Source: Liolophura sinensis
Lineage: Eukaryota > Mollusca > Polyplacophora > Chitonida > Chitonidae
Reading direction: 5' to 3'
Assembly: GCF_032854445.1 (NCBI RefSeq)
Contig: NC_088295.1
Span: forward strand, 15,363,385 to 15,427,384
Length of the DNA stretch: 64,000 nt
Positions 52,901 through 60,868 of the stretch are shown piece by piece. Under the pieces are notes generated by a model, which did no database searches, had not been told where the DNA came from, and saw nothing but the letters and a program-made list of their open reading frames with translations. A program made the position numbers and the translations under genes. Each line of letters starts with the position of its first letter. Position 1 is the first letter of the stretch.

Positions 52901-55900
52901 ATGAAACATGTATGATGTTAAATACATCTTTTGAATGCTCAGTTCATGTATATGATTTAAACACCACTCCAGAAGGGTGATGAAAGAGACAGTGAGTTTC
53001 TGATATGTACCAGATCAACTATGAAGCTATATAATACTGAATGTGTTCTTCTATAAACATGTATGCCATAAGGTGTAGGGAAATTCATTTATATTTCTCA
53101 GATGCAGAAAACGGGTTATATTTGTCGTGTGGGAATTCAGGAACTTTCCTGTATAATAAAAGCAGAAAATCACATCATGCTGAAAAATTGGAGAATAAAT
53201 CTGTCAAAACTGCATTTATAAATTAGACGCCAGAAAAATTACTCCAGAGGTAACAGTAGCCTTGGGCCCAGTCCAAAACCCCTATCTGAGTTAATGCCTA
53301 TGAAATGATCGTGGCATGGATGAAGGGAAGCTACTTGGACAAATTAATTCTTCACTCCACTAAAGTCTGCCTGACTGACCCCATAACCAGATAAAATGGG
53401 ATTTGTTTTGCATGCTCCCTGATTTTTCTGCACTATGATGATAAAGGTGATCCATCATAACTGGCAGATGTTCAACAAGCAGACTTGATCATACAGGTTA
53501 TTGCCACACAGGAATAAGATACAATAATAATGATTCAATGTCGCTGTCCACACACTGAGGAAAACAACACATGTCAAATCTGTTGAATAAACTGGTGGCG
53601 TGTTTCAAATGTGTCATATGTGACAGTGTGCAAAGAGGAAAACATGCTGACATGTATCCTTCAAAACAGCAATAGTTGCACAACATTTCTGATGTCTCTT
53701 GAAGTGAAAACATTGGTGCAACAGGCGTAAACCACGCATGTGCTTTTATATTTCAGTTAGGGTCTAAAAACTACATCAGAGGAGCAAAATGGAGAAAAAA
53801 ATTACTGCAACTAAACTTCACCATCATAAACAAAAGAGAAAGGCAAAAGTCAGAAAATGCACAGAGGAAAAAATACCTAAAGAAAATCAATATTGATCTT
53901 TTACTGTGACTTATCATGACAGTTGGAAGATGACAGTTGTGCAAACCTACAGACAAGGAGACAAGGTCAGGTAGTATCCTGCTCTATATGTTCAAATTCA
54001 GTGATCATATATATTATAATACAAGTGAATAAGATTCACAAAGTATGTCAGACTTTAATTGTCTGTCCTTACTACTTTAGGCGTATAGTATGCTGGTCCA
54101 AGGGAAGTGTCTTTCCTGGGTGGGTCTTGTTTCTTCAGCGAGCCGTCACTGTTTTCCTCATAACCATACGCCTGTCTCGGGGCTGGAATTGATGGGGCAT
54201 CTGCTTTTCGGTGGAAACGAATTCGGCATGTCATTAGCTGCAAGTAATATAAATATGAGCAATGATTATACAGTTATTCCACATGAAGTCGCACCTATAT
54301 TAGGAACAAAAGCATTAAAACTGAACCATAAGACATATTCATTACATCCACGCAATTTGTGTATAAACAAAAGATGGTGACTTCCTTTCCGCTTCCTCTA
54401 GGGGAGCTGCCAGTGAATCCTTCAAGACTTCATGATTTCAGAGATATAATACATGCAGGATTGAACCTGGAAATCTCAGAAAGTAAGTCAAAGGTCACTA
54501 AAGGTCACTCTATTCTAATCAGGGTGACCAAGCAGTAAAACGACATATACATGTCTTAAACTTAACTGCACTTCGCTTAACAGTTTTGGAGATATGATTG
54601 ATTCTAGCTTTGAATAAACATAGTGTAAAATGTAAGCCAAATATGAATTCTGATACAAGACAGGTTGAACGACGGTAAAATACACACATCTATTGCTTTC
54701 CTGAGTTTGTCAAAAGGTTTTCTACTGAAGAAACAATAACCAAGTTCAGCAAATTTTACAAAGGTACTTGAATGGTTTAGAACTTTTTATTTATGGAGAG
54801 ATGGATGAACATGATTAGTACTGTGGTATACTTTTATTTTACATCCCAGGCTGAATGTGAACATTATATTACAGGTCAAACGCAAAGCTATTTGATAACT
54901 TATCTGACTATAACCTAATGCTTTATTCACAGATCTTTCTCTTATAAATATCATGGCGGTCAGTGTTATGGGAGAGGGAAACTGGAATGCCCAGAGTAAA
55001 CCAATTACCTTCAGCAAATTATTGACAAACTCTTGCATGGGTGACACAGAGATATGCACACCATAATGATGGAGGACATACAAGTGGTCTTTAATGAACA
55101 TAACAGTGCACAAACGTTGTTGATTGCTTATTCTCACAAAGGCTCCACAAACAGCTATAGCAGGGGAAGTCACAGTCCCTGTCCAAGACCAGGACTGAAC
55201 ATGCACCCTGTGTGTCAAAGCAATTGGAAGGCAAGCACCCTACCCATCAGGCTACATCTCACTCCCCTAAAACACTAATGATCAGGGCCTGGTTGTTCAA
55301 AGCTGGTTTAAGACTTAATCCCAGATTTAACTTTAAGCAAAGTCTTAAATTTTATATTTAGCCTATAAAAAAATTGTGTACCAGTATATTAAATACGAAC
55401 TAAAACTTCTGCTATTATACTTTGACTTTGGAGAACTGAATTGGCAATTGAGTTTGGCTAAAATATTAAATACAAAATATATAAGCCTATTTGTGAATTT
55501 TCAGATATTAAATATGTGAACATAGTGTATCACTCACAGATGAGTGTGGATTATTCGCTGGGGCACTGGATAGCGGTTTAATCTCATTATGCACGTTGTA
55601 ACTGCCAGGGCCAGGGGTATCTGTGACTGGACTCTGGAAACGCTTGGCTCTGCTAGCCATTGCCATACTACCCTACAACAGAATAATATCAGAAAAATAA
55701 ATACATGAAAAGAAAAAATAAAACTGCTACCATAAAATATATAACATATATATATATATATATATACAAGTACATGTACAATAACAATGTAATACATCAT
55801 TAAACCTTTGGACACCTGCTGTACTGTATGTCCATGGCTTTGTAGGTGTGCATAATGCATATGGCGAGTACAAACAGTATGATGCTTGGATCAGATCAAG

Positions 55901-57043
55901 GGAAGTAATAACCTGGGCATTATCAGGATTATTACCTCCCTTGATAAACACATCTCTCACCATTTGGATATATGTCTTGATGACTACATGTATATAAGAG
56001 AAACTAGAAATGAAACTAAATTGGGTGGAAAAAATAGATTACTTCCTATGAATACTTCCTATAAATGTCATCACCACACCACCGTAATGCATGCAGCAGT
56101 ATGATGAAGCAGTTTAAATGTACATACCTTTGTGTTTTCTGCGGCTAACTTTGGATCATAGTGACCAGGTCCTGGAGCAGCTACAAGCTGATCACTAACG
56201 TTCAGAAATGATCCTCGACTAGTCATTGACAGGAAAGGGGCATACCCATCTATTGAAAAAAAAAAAATGAACACAGGAAGATCAAGAATTAAAGGGCAAT
56301 ATAAAATATTCTAAGCTTCAGATGAGAACATACTGTTAGAGCATTGCTCCATGTGATGGATTTCGCTTTTCACAGCAGCAAGAGAAAAACATGAGTTAGA
56401 AAAGGGTTGACTTTGTTTAATACTGATTGATGTTAAGTGCCACATTTATTTATTTATTTGATAGGTGTCCTATCTACGAGAGGAAGTTGGCCTGAGTTGG
56501 ACTTGAACTCACTGTGCTCTCATTCGTGAGAAGTTCTAATGAGAGTCATAGTGCTGGACTAGCACACTGACCGCTGGGCTACAAAGATCCCTGGAAAGGG
56601 GCACAGTCATGATTATTTGACTTTTTAGATGATGGTCAGAGTGCAACTGACTAACAGTCTCACCTGGCAAAGAGCTCAGTGTGAGCATGTCACCTTCGTG
56701 GAAAGCAAGTCAACTCCAAAACCCTTCATGTAAGGCCAACTAAATGGCTTATTGCCAATAAGGCCCCAAGAACAGAAAACGACAGAAGAAGAATCTAGAA
56801 AACACTCTATCTTGCAATGGGATTACACCATGTTCATGCAGTTTTAACCCATAGTAAAATAAGATGTAAACACAGAAGATATAAAAAAAAATGGACTTTT
56901 GCATGGCATGACAGTAACAGAACATGGAACTCACCAGCTTTAAATCTTGGCTTCCCCACAGGTTGTTCATAAGACCCTGGTCCAACCACCTCAGAGGTGC
57001 AGCCAACCTTAGGAACAAGGTCTCTTGGTGCTCTATCATACAT
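13585..57043 (-). CDS. STPG2: STPG2 orthologue, sperm-tail PG-rich repeat protein 2 (11 coding exons, complete)
   Basis: Seen: eleven minus-strand exons with GT-AG borders join in one frame to 1722 nt, 573 residues plus stop. Coding segments are 56935-57043, 56128-56249, 55538-55672, 54073-54237, 52519-52746, 46637-46750, 44704-44866, 40154-40407, 26230-26413, 19331-19446 and 13585-13716. The protein has 12 Pro-Gly repeats of the form PGPGxY, near residues 20, 62, 97, 168, 206, 255, 302, 344, 392, 433, 491 and 524. Several are followed by S-x-F-x-S-x-S-x-R-F-like blocks. It ends in a T-F-N-A-T-L motif. No signal peptide or membrane segment is visible; the chain is basic, low in Cys and probably extended. 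Known: STPG proteins are linked to sperm flagella and other cilia; no enzymatic role is known. The start M-Y-D-R-A-P and the K-G-V-H-F-G block match vertebrate STPG2 as I recall it. Inference: the chain is longer than the roughly 460-residue human protein, apparently from extra repeats. Confidence 0.93.
13717..19330 (-). other. STPG2 intron 10
   Basis: 5.6 kb of AT-rich, CpG-poor intron. A short (CA)n run lies near 16205-16218. No further exon or recognisable mobile element seen. Confidence 0.8.
19331..19446 (-). CDS. STPG2: STPG2 coding exon 10
   Basis: Acceptor GTTAG ends at 19447; GT completes a Gly codon from exon 9 to make F-P-G-P-G-T-Y-E. Residues 492-530 contain two repeats, at 491-497 and P-G-P-G-A-Y-E at 524-530. 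Donor GTGAGC, phase 0. Confidence 0.92.
19447..26229 (-). other. STPG2 intron 9
   Basis: 6.8 kb of intron. Apart from the poly-C tract at 22680 I see no clear element or exon. Confidence 0.8.
22680..22696. repeat. Poly-C tract, 17 bases
   Basis: Seventeen C in a row in STPG2 intron 9; G-rich on the transcribed-sense strand. Confidence 0.95.
26230..26413 (-). CDS. STPG2: STPG2 coding exon 9
   Basis: Acceptor CTTTCCAG ends at 26414. Residues 431-491: repeat P-P-P-G-S-Y-D (433-439), a Lys/Arg/Glu-rich stretch, G-S-F-M-S-S-S-S-R-F, and a proline-rich end. Donor GTAGAG, phase 1. It is separated from exon 8 by the largest intron, about 13.7 kb. Confidence 0.92.
30715..30885. repeat. Dispersed repeat, copy 1
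   Basis: Shares with 60690-60868, in the same orientation, a series of blocks: ATTTTxxxAGATTxTGAxA, GTTTTGAGG-TTGCTT, ATTCTACTG, AAAATGCACTTTTTTGGATG and TCATTTxG. Function unknown. Confidence 0.6.
31617..31842 (-). mobile_element. tRNA-derived SINE, 3' tail truncated
   Basis: Read on the minus strand it has the tRNA-like head GTTGGTTAGCGCGC, a B-box-like GTGAGTTCAAGTCC and the shared body (GGAAGGTCTGCCAGCAACCT). It ends before the A-rich tail seen in the copy at 32877. Same family and orientation as that copy, 1 kb away. Confidence 0.85.
32877..33142 (-). mobile_element. Full-length tRNA-derived SINE with 12-bp target-site duplication
   Basis: Flanked by the perfect direct repeat CACAAAATAATA at 32865-32876 and 33143-33154. 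On the minus strand it has A-box-like TGGCTTAGTTGG, B-box GTGAGTTCAAATCC, a conserved body with GGTTTCCTCCCACC-like sequence (here slightly changed), and a tail ending in AAACACCAATCAAATAAATG. Length about 266 bp. No coding capacity; mobilised in trans by a LINE, as for other SINEs. Confidence 0.92.
34848..35705. repeat. Diverged roughly 200-bp tandem array, about 4 units
   Basis: Blocks CCAAGTCCAAAACCTGATAA, AATGCAAATATCCCTAAT, CCCACCAAGTTTCAT and AAAACCTTACCCTGG recur in the same order, with anchors near 34875, 35083, 35300 and 35474. The array is bounded on both sides by similar sequence: CTTACTTCATAACGGTGAGC on the left and CTTACTTCGTAACGGCAAGC on the right. These shared ends suggest one composite element. 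Confidence 0.7.
39399..39970. repeat. 86-91-bp minisatellite with 177-bp higher-order period
   Basis: Unit starts (TGCCCATAAAAAT, TGCCCTTAAAAAAT or TGCCTATAAAAAT) fall at 39399, 39485, 39576, 39662, 39753, 39843 and 39933. Two adjacent dimers (39399-39575 and 39576-39752) are nearly identical, so a pair was duplicated recently. A plus-strand open frame across it is a by-product of the period. Confidence 0.9.
40154..40407 (-). CDS. STPG2: STPG2 coding exon 8
   Basis: Acceptor TTACAG ends at 40408; its first two bases complete the Gly codon begun in exon 7, giving T-P-G-P-G-T-Y. Residues 346-430 carry repeats at 344-350 and 392-397 (P-G-P-A-E-Y), each followed by an S/M-F-x-S-T-S-x-R-type block. 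Donor GTAAGA, phase 0. Longest coding exon (254 nt). Confidence 0.92.
40790..41347 (+). mobile_element. 5'-truncated, decayed non-LTR retrotransposon (LINE) 3' end
   Basis: Broken frames on the plus strand read, in order, L-Q-K-C-A-A-Q-I-I-L-N-A, then Y-D-R-N-M-L-P-K-A with L-L-F-K-C-L-N-R-L-T-L-S-Y-L, then F-R-Y-S-G-V-T-L-W-N-Q-L-P. These are the usual landmarks of the C-terminal reverse transcriptase region of many non-LTR elements. The element ends in AATAAA and an (ATT)n-like tail at 41326-41347. Stops and frameshifts make it a dead copy. Inserted antisense to STPG2 in intron 7. Confidence 0.75.
43990..44625. repeat. Diverged minisatellite rich in splice-donor-like sequence
   Basis: Units of roughly 30-36 bp built on ACATTCTCACCTGGGCACCT and TTGTTACTACTCATGG repeat across the region, interrupted by the MITE at 44371-44474. 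On the STPG2-sense strand many units read CAGGTGAG or CAGGTAAG. Perfect matches lie at 44060, 44221, 44257 and 44292. Confidence 0.75.
44371..44474. mobile_element. 104-bp palindromic MITE
   Basis: Left end CGCTTGCACAAACCGATTGT AGGC is matched by the reverse complement of the right end (CCTTGCACAAAGCGATTGTA GGC) over about 30 bp. It has no coding capacity and interrupts the minisatellite that surrounds it. Confidence 0.8.
44624..44710 (-). repeat. Four-copy 25-bp tandem repeat of the exon 7 splice donor
   Basis: CTCACCTGGTGTTT (sense: AAACACCAG|GTGAG) starts at 44624, 44649, 44674 and 44699, with a 25-bp period. The last copy is the functional donor of exon 7. Confidence 0.95.
44704..44866 (-). 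CDS. STPG2: STPG2 coding exon 7 (donor lies in a 25-bp tandem repeat)
   Basis: Acceptor TTTCCAG ends at 44867 (a second AG two bases on is possible but would break frame with exon 6). Encodes residues 292-345 with repeat P-A-P-G-S-Y-N (302-308) and an S-P-F-G-Q-T-S-V-R-F block. The donor CAG|GTGAGAG at 44704 leaves phase 1. Three further copies of the donor follow in the intron, with exon ends at 44679, 44654 and 44629. Using any of them adds a TAG stop shortly after the normal junction. Confidence 0.9.
44867..46636 (-). other. STPG2 intron 6
   Basis: 1.8 kb; holds a 119-bp palindromic element at 45294-45412. Nothing else recognised. Confidence 0.8.
45294..45412. mobile_element. 119-bp palindromic MITE-like element
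   Basis: Almost the whole element is self-complementary: TAGGGGACCTTCAGATAGAA at the left end pairs with the reverse complement of the right end, TAGAGACCTTTACTTACAAG, followed by repeated AAGTTACAAGTT blocks. Possible TA target. In STPG2 intron 6. Confidence 0.7.
46637..46750 (-). CDS. STPG2: STPG2 coding exon 6
   Basis: Acceptor ATTCCAG ends at 46751. Encodes residues 254-291, opening directly on repeat V-P-G-P-G-R-Y-E (255-262) and ending in F-M-T-Q-S-K. Donor GTGAGA, phase 0. Confidence 0.9.
46931..46990. repeat. (TA)n microsatellite, 30 units
   Basis: Uninterrupted TA dinucleotides in STPG2 intron 5, close to the exon 6 acceptor. Confidence 0.98.
49530..49797. repeat. 55-bp minisatellite, about 5 copies
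   Basis: GCTAAACAACACATTCTGAC recurs at 49545, 49600, 49655, 49710 and 49761, each followed by CTCATTGCACTAA and CTACACATGTAC. In STPG2 intron 5. Confidence 0.95.
52519..52746 (-). CDS. STPG2: STPG2 coding exon 5
   Basis: Acceptor T-tract plus CAG ends at 52747. Encodes residues 178-253: the diagnostic Y-K-G-V-H-F-G block, repeat G-P-G-P-G-Q-Y-D (206-213), then a charged stretch rich in E, D and K. Donor GTATGA, phase 0. Confidence 0.92.
52747..54072 (-). other. STPG2 intron 4
   Basis: 1.3 kb of AT-rich intron with no element I can identify. Confidence 0.8.
54073..54237 (-). CDS. STPG2: STPG2 coding exon 4
   Basis: Acceptor CTTGCAG ends at 54238. Encodes residues 123-177, including A-P-S-I-P and Y-G-Y-E-E motifs that I recognise from STPG2 orthologues, then a degenerate repeat L-G-P-A-Y-Y-T (168-174). 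Donor GTAAGG, phase 0. Confidence 0.9.
54238..55537 (-). other. STPG2 intron 3
   Basis: 1.3 kb; contains a second tRNA-derived SINE-like head near 55140-55268, followed by GGCCTGGTTGTTCAAAGCTG at 55287-55306, which resembles the end of a common palindromic element. Confidence 0.75.
55140..55268 (-). mobile_element. Second SINE-like tRNA-derived head
   Basis: On the minus strand GGGGAGTGAGATGTAGCCTG leads into ATGGGTAGGGTGCTTGCC (A-box-like TAGCCTGATGG), and TGTTCAGTCCTGG is a B-box-like match about 60 bp later. Its sequence differs from the other SINE family. No tail or duplication identified. Confidence 0.5.
55538..55672 (-). CDS. STPG2: STPG2 coding exon 3
   Basis: Acceptor TTGTAG ends at 55673. 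Encodes residues 78-122: R-A-K-R-F-Q-S-P block followed by repeat P-G-P-G-S-Y-N (97-103). Donor GTGAGT, phase 0. Confidence 0.9.
55673..56127 (-). other. STPG2 intron 2
   Basis: 455 bp; contains a short (TA)n run. No other element seen. Confidence 0.8.
55746..55766. repeat. Short (TA)n microsatellite
   Basis: About ten AT units in STPG2 intron 2. Confidence 0.9.
56128..56249 (-). CDS. STPG2: STPG2 coding exon 2
   Basis: Acceptor after a T-rich tract ending at 56250; the first two bases complete an Asp codon split with exon 1. Encodes residues 37-77, with an A-P-F-L-S block followed by P-G-P-G-H-Y-D (62-68). Donor GTATGT, phase 0. Confidence 0.9.
56250..56934 (-). other. STPG2 intron 1
   Basis: 685 bp; contains an internally deleted SINE copy at 56444-56590. 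Confidence 0.8.
56444..56590 (-). mobile_element. Same SINE family, internally deleted
   Basis: Keeps the tail (AAATAAATAAATG on the minus strand), the B-box GTGAGTTCAAGTCC (56498-56511) and a degenerate head. About 100 bp of the central body is missing. Confidence 0.75.
56935..57043 (-). CDS. STPG2: STPG2 coding exon 1
   Basis: Starts at the ATG at 57043 (M-Y-D-R-A-P-R), the start expected for this family, and contains the first repeat V-G-P-G-S-Y-E at residues 20-26. The donor GTGAGT follows 56935 and leaves one nucleotide (phase 1). Residues 1-36. A possible acceptor ends at 57056, so a 12-nt stretch of 5' UTR may precede the ATG, with the rest of the UTR on an unseen upstream exon. Confidence 0.9.
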
Positions 57044-57055
57044 GATGTTTTTGTA

Positions 57056-57989
57056 CTGTAGATCAAATACTAACACCAAAAAAGATATCACAGAAGCTGC
57101 TTCACCTAGAAAGAGAGAAATTATATATTACAAATCTTTGTTTCACCCCAACATTAAAACTGATGGCATGCAGTTAATTAATGTCACTTTTGAAAAATTT
57201 GAACAGATAACACCGATTTGTAGCACTTCAAATCAGCTAGTTACAGATGGAGAGCAATACCTTTTAAAAGATGACACAATGGTATGACAGAGATCTTGTT
57301 TAATGCATATATTGTGCATGACTTAATGCATCAAGAAGCCAAATTTTCAACACTTAAATTCATATGTATTAGAGAGATAATTTAACGCTCTGCAACAATC
57401 ATATGCACCCTATATCTACACCTGTGACATGTGTCTTCTAAAATATTATATATCTGGCGACACCTTTCGATTAGGCCTTATATATATGTTGGATGATATT
57501 CTGAGAACTATTGGTTGACAGTAATTATAGAATGTTAGGCAACAGAACAGCCTGCACATGATATAAAACTTATGAATGTCAAAAAAGCCTAGCTCTGGTC
57601 TTATGAGGTTGTCAAGCAAACTTTTGTATTAATATCTAAGTTGCATCAGGTTTTTAAATGGAGAGTGCTCTGAAGCTGTTTTGGGGCCATGCATCTTAGG
57701 CCGAACCAAATTTTGCCAAACCTAATGTCACAGCAATCTCAGATAATTAAAGTAATGTTACTTCGGCAATATTTTCACTGGGTTTAAAACATGTAGGCAT
57801 GAGTGAAATGGTAAATGTTTGGGGGCCTATACTCTTGAACAGAGCAGACTATGTCGAGTGTGGTAAAAAGAAGGAAAAGTTTCCATTTGCAGTATGATGT
57901 CATAATTTTTCAGTGAAACTGCTATGCAACTACTGTATACTCACACATGTATATAACCCTGATTGTATCTAGGCTTAATAATACGTGAC
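57056..57989. promoter_or_regulatory. Intergenic region between divergent STPG2 and SDR gene starts
   Basis: The two start codons are 947 bp apart on opposite strands. No repeat or further coding sequence is evident. The CpG-rich patch sits just on the SDR side, at about 57980-58580. A shared promoter region is inferred from geometry and base composition; no TATA box is clear. Confidence 0.4.
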
Positions 57990-58056
57990 ATGGCTCGTCG
58001 GAGGAAGAGGAAGGAAAGCGCACCATTAAAATCTCCAGTCACGCCAGGAAAGAGAA
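57990..58056 (+). CDS. Candidate basic leader exon of the SDR gene
   Basis: An ATG at 57990 opens 22 codons (M-A-R-R-R-K-R-K-E then S/P/K-rich) up to a donor AGAA|GTAAGG at 58056/58057, phase 1. The SDR exon at 61642 starts with AG before its ATG, so joining gives A+AG=Lys and keeps frame. The leader has an R-R-R-K-R-K cluster that resembles a nuclear localisation signal. Inference only: phase agreement occurs by chance one time in three, and the sequence could be the first exon of another gene or 5' UTR. The open frame continues past the donor to 58532, but that part looks non-coding. Confidence 0.35.
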
Positions 58057-59610
58057 GTAAGGCTCATCTCACACCGAGATTTGGCCGATTTCAAAACATA
58101 GTGAAAGTTATAATGTCGAATTTAAACAGGGCTTCATATTTTTTCATTGATTTTGTCATACATGTGCAATCTTCTGTACTTACCACACAGCTATATGTCC
58201 AGAAGAAAATCGGCCATATCATACGAAAACGTCCCGTTCTGCCCGTTTCATTTCTTCTCCTTCTTCCATCCAACTGTTTACACTCCCTAGTTACCATGGC
58301 GCAGCATGGCACGCGTTTAAGACGATCTCATTTACGGCATGTCGTTATATTGATTATCAAAATGTACTTTCGAAGGTTCCGTTGTTCTTTTTTTCATACA
58401 TACAATATTACAGGTGCAAAAATACCAATTCCTATCGATAATACAATGCTTACCGGTGTAATAATGCCTAGAAGTGATTACAATAGAATGTCGCAAATAG
58501 GCGCGAAATCCAACCAGTTTCGTTTTCGGTAAATTTACTGATAGTCGACAGACGGCATAGGTAAGAGAAAGTGGGACTGACGATTAACGTTCGACTGTCA
58601 CTGTTTAGTATTTACGTGTACACGATTGTATTGTTGTGGGCTGTCCCTGACAATGACAGTTACAATTTGCTCCATGTCAGATTCACATGCGTTGGTTCAC
58701 CATTGTAGGAAGTATTGTGCTGAACAAGTCCCGAAAGACTCTAACTCCTTTTCTTATAACTGGCTTAGCCTTGGGATTACTACTCCACGCTCTTTTTTAT
58801 TTGTTCTGACTGGGTCCCCTTCGACCCGGTGGGAAGAATTGCAGAATTTCAGAAAACAGTCGAATACAAACCTACCACGCCCACGCAGTCACTCTTTTAC
58901 AATGCTTAGGGTCCTAAGGCACCTGACTGTTAAAATCTTGACATGTCGATCATACCAAAGGTAAACATCCATCCATGTTTATTTAGGCCTAAGTCCAGCA
59001 TCTCTCATTGTAAAGGAGTGACTGGGTGGACGTCACCCAGTGAATTGGCAAGACTCCTGAATTGCTGATTCGACTTATCGATGCTGATTCTAAATAAATT
59101 CACAGCCTGTCTCTGTCAAACTTGTCTTGCCACAACAAAATTAATTTTCATAGAGATATGTTAACATGTATTTATTTCAGACTCGTCAGTGACTTTCATG
59201 CTCACAGTTGTTGACCTTACCAGCAGATTACCAGCTGACTCTAAGTGTAACCAAGACATGTAAACAGGCCTGTAAATAAATATCCATTGGGCATTTGAAA
59301 ACTTTTTCAAGCAGCAAATTTATATCCCATTCTTTATACACAAACTTGGACCAAGTTGGACTTCGGCCTTGAGTATACAAATGGGCGGACAAACAGACAG
59401 TCCAAAATTAATGGGTTTCACATAGAAATAAACTTCTTTCAGTATACAAAGAACATTTAATGGGAATAGCCATCATATCAGGAAACTAGAAAAACAGTGA
59501 AAAATCTTGAAGTATGTACATAATATGTAGAACTCTGACATGACGTCACCATTTGTAAATATTCAGTTTTATGGTTATTTCATTTCCAGGGTTGAGTTAA
59601 TGTCCTTGAC

Positions 59611-59776
59611 AGGCATTTTATGGGTACATTTGATTTCCAAGCTTTTGTGCATTCATCAGTTGAGTCATGTCCTTTTGTGGCATGATTTTAAAACAGGCAT
59701 TTAATGGTTAGCGTATGATTTCCAAAGTTTTGGGCATTCAACAGCTGAGTCATGTCCTTTTGTGGCATGATTTACT
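59611..59776. repeat. 84-bp tandem duplication
   Basis: AGGCATTTTATGG...GAGTCATGTCCTTTTGTGGC at 59611 is repeated at 59695 with about 80 percent or better identity by eye. Confidence 0.85.
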
Positions 59777-60217
59777 TTTGAATATCCTTCAGCATTGAAC
59801 AAGGCAGATTGTTTATTGTTATTGAGCTCAGTTCTTCCACATCCTATTACAATCATATATAAAATCTCTCAAGCAAATATGTGAGAAGACTGGAGTAACT
59901 GTTCATGCGGAATAGAGATATTATCTTTGGCATTCGTTGGCTCACTGGTATTTCCACCATTTCATTGACCATCGCAAAACAGTATCACATCACACCACAG
60001 AGGAACATAACATTATTAATGGTACATTACCTGTATACATGTGTAAGGACATTGTTTTTCTTCTTTATTCAGACCACAAATATTGTTCTGACTTGTTATG
60101 ATTTTTAACACCAGTGTTGATTCCTCAAGGGCTCTGCCTCATGCTTACATAACATGCTGTAGTAACACATGCATTACCATGTACACCTCACCTGCTGCAA
60201 GATGTAAATAATCAGTT

Positions 60218-60386
60218 ATGATATGTGGGAAGGTCGGCCAGTAACCTATGGATGGTCTTGGCTTTCTCTCGGGCTGTGCTCGGTTTCCTTCCACCATAAT
60301 GCTGGCAGGTGTCACATAGGTGAAATAGTCTTGAGCATCGCATAAAACACCAATCAAATAAATAAATAAACAAATAAATAAATAAG
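60218..60386 (+). mobile_element. Same SINE family, plus strand, 5' truncated
   Basis: Body GTGGGAAGGTCGGCCAGTAA through GGTTTCCTTCCACCATAATG, ending in AAAACACCAATCAAATAAAT with a long AAAT tail. The tRNA-like head is missing or unrecognisable. Lies in the presumed first intron of the SDR gene. Confidence 0.8.
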
Positions 60387-60689
60387 TTTGTTTTTAACTA
60401 CTGTATATCAGAAAAAAAAAAAACAAAGTTGTTAGCACATGTATTAGTTGTCTAAACATTGTGCACACTCTCTTAAAAGCCTTCATGGAAGGTGTTAGGG
60501 AAAGTACCCTTTCCTTCATGTATAAAGACAGTGTTGAAGAAATACGTTGGTATACAGTTTGCCACAGAAGTGAAAATACTGATAAAAGGTTTCAGGGCTA
60601 GACATATAGGACTGAGTATAATTATGGTTGAATTGTTAGTACAGGTTCATCGTCTTACTCAGCCGAACTACCCTAAATGACCATTAATA

Positions 60690-60868
60690 ACTTGCCCATT
60701 TTTCCAGATTGTGAGAGCTCTATTGATGTTAGAAAGGTGTTTTGAGGGTTGCTTGGAACATGAAATGGAATTCTACTGGAAAATGGTTAGTTTCGGCATA
60801 AAAAATAATGTTTTTGACATTAATTTGCCTCTTAATGTGCATTTTTGTGGATGAAATTTGAGGTCATT
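60690..60868. repeat. Dispersed repeat, copy 2
   Basis: Partner of 30715-30885: same blocks in the same order and on the same strand. It lies in the presumed first intron of the SDR gene. Confidence 0.6.

Noticed and set aside
54421..54540. GGATTGAACCTGG-like block that could be a SINE B-box
   Set aside because: No A-box at the expected distance and no match to the other SINE copies.
57608..57621. GTTGTCAAGCAAAC as an RFX X-box
   Set aside because: The right half-site is out of register and the left has a mismatch, so it is weaker than the site at 58290.
58057..58532. Rest of the 189-codon frame after the candidate leader exon
   Set aside because: A good donor interrupts it at 58057, and the later sequence shows no domain or conserved composition. 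Only the first 22 codons from 57990 are kept as a candidate.
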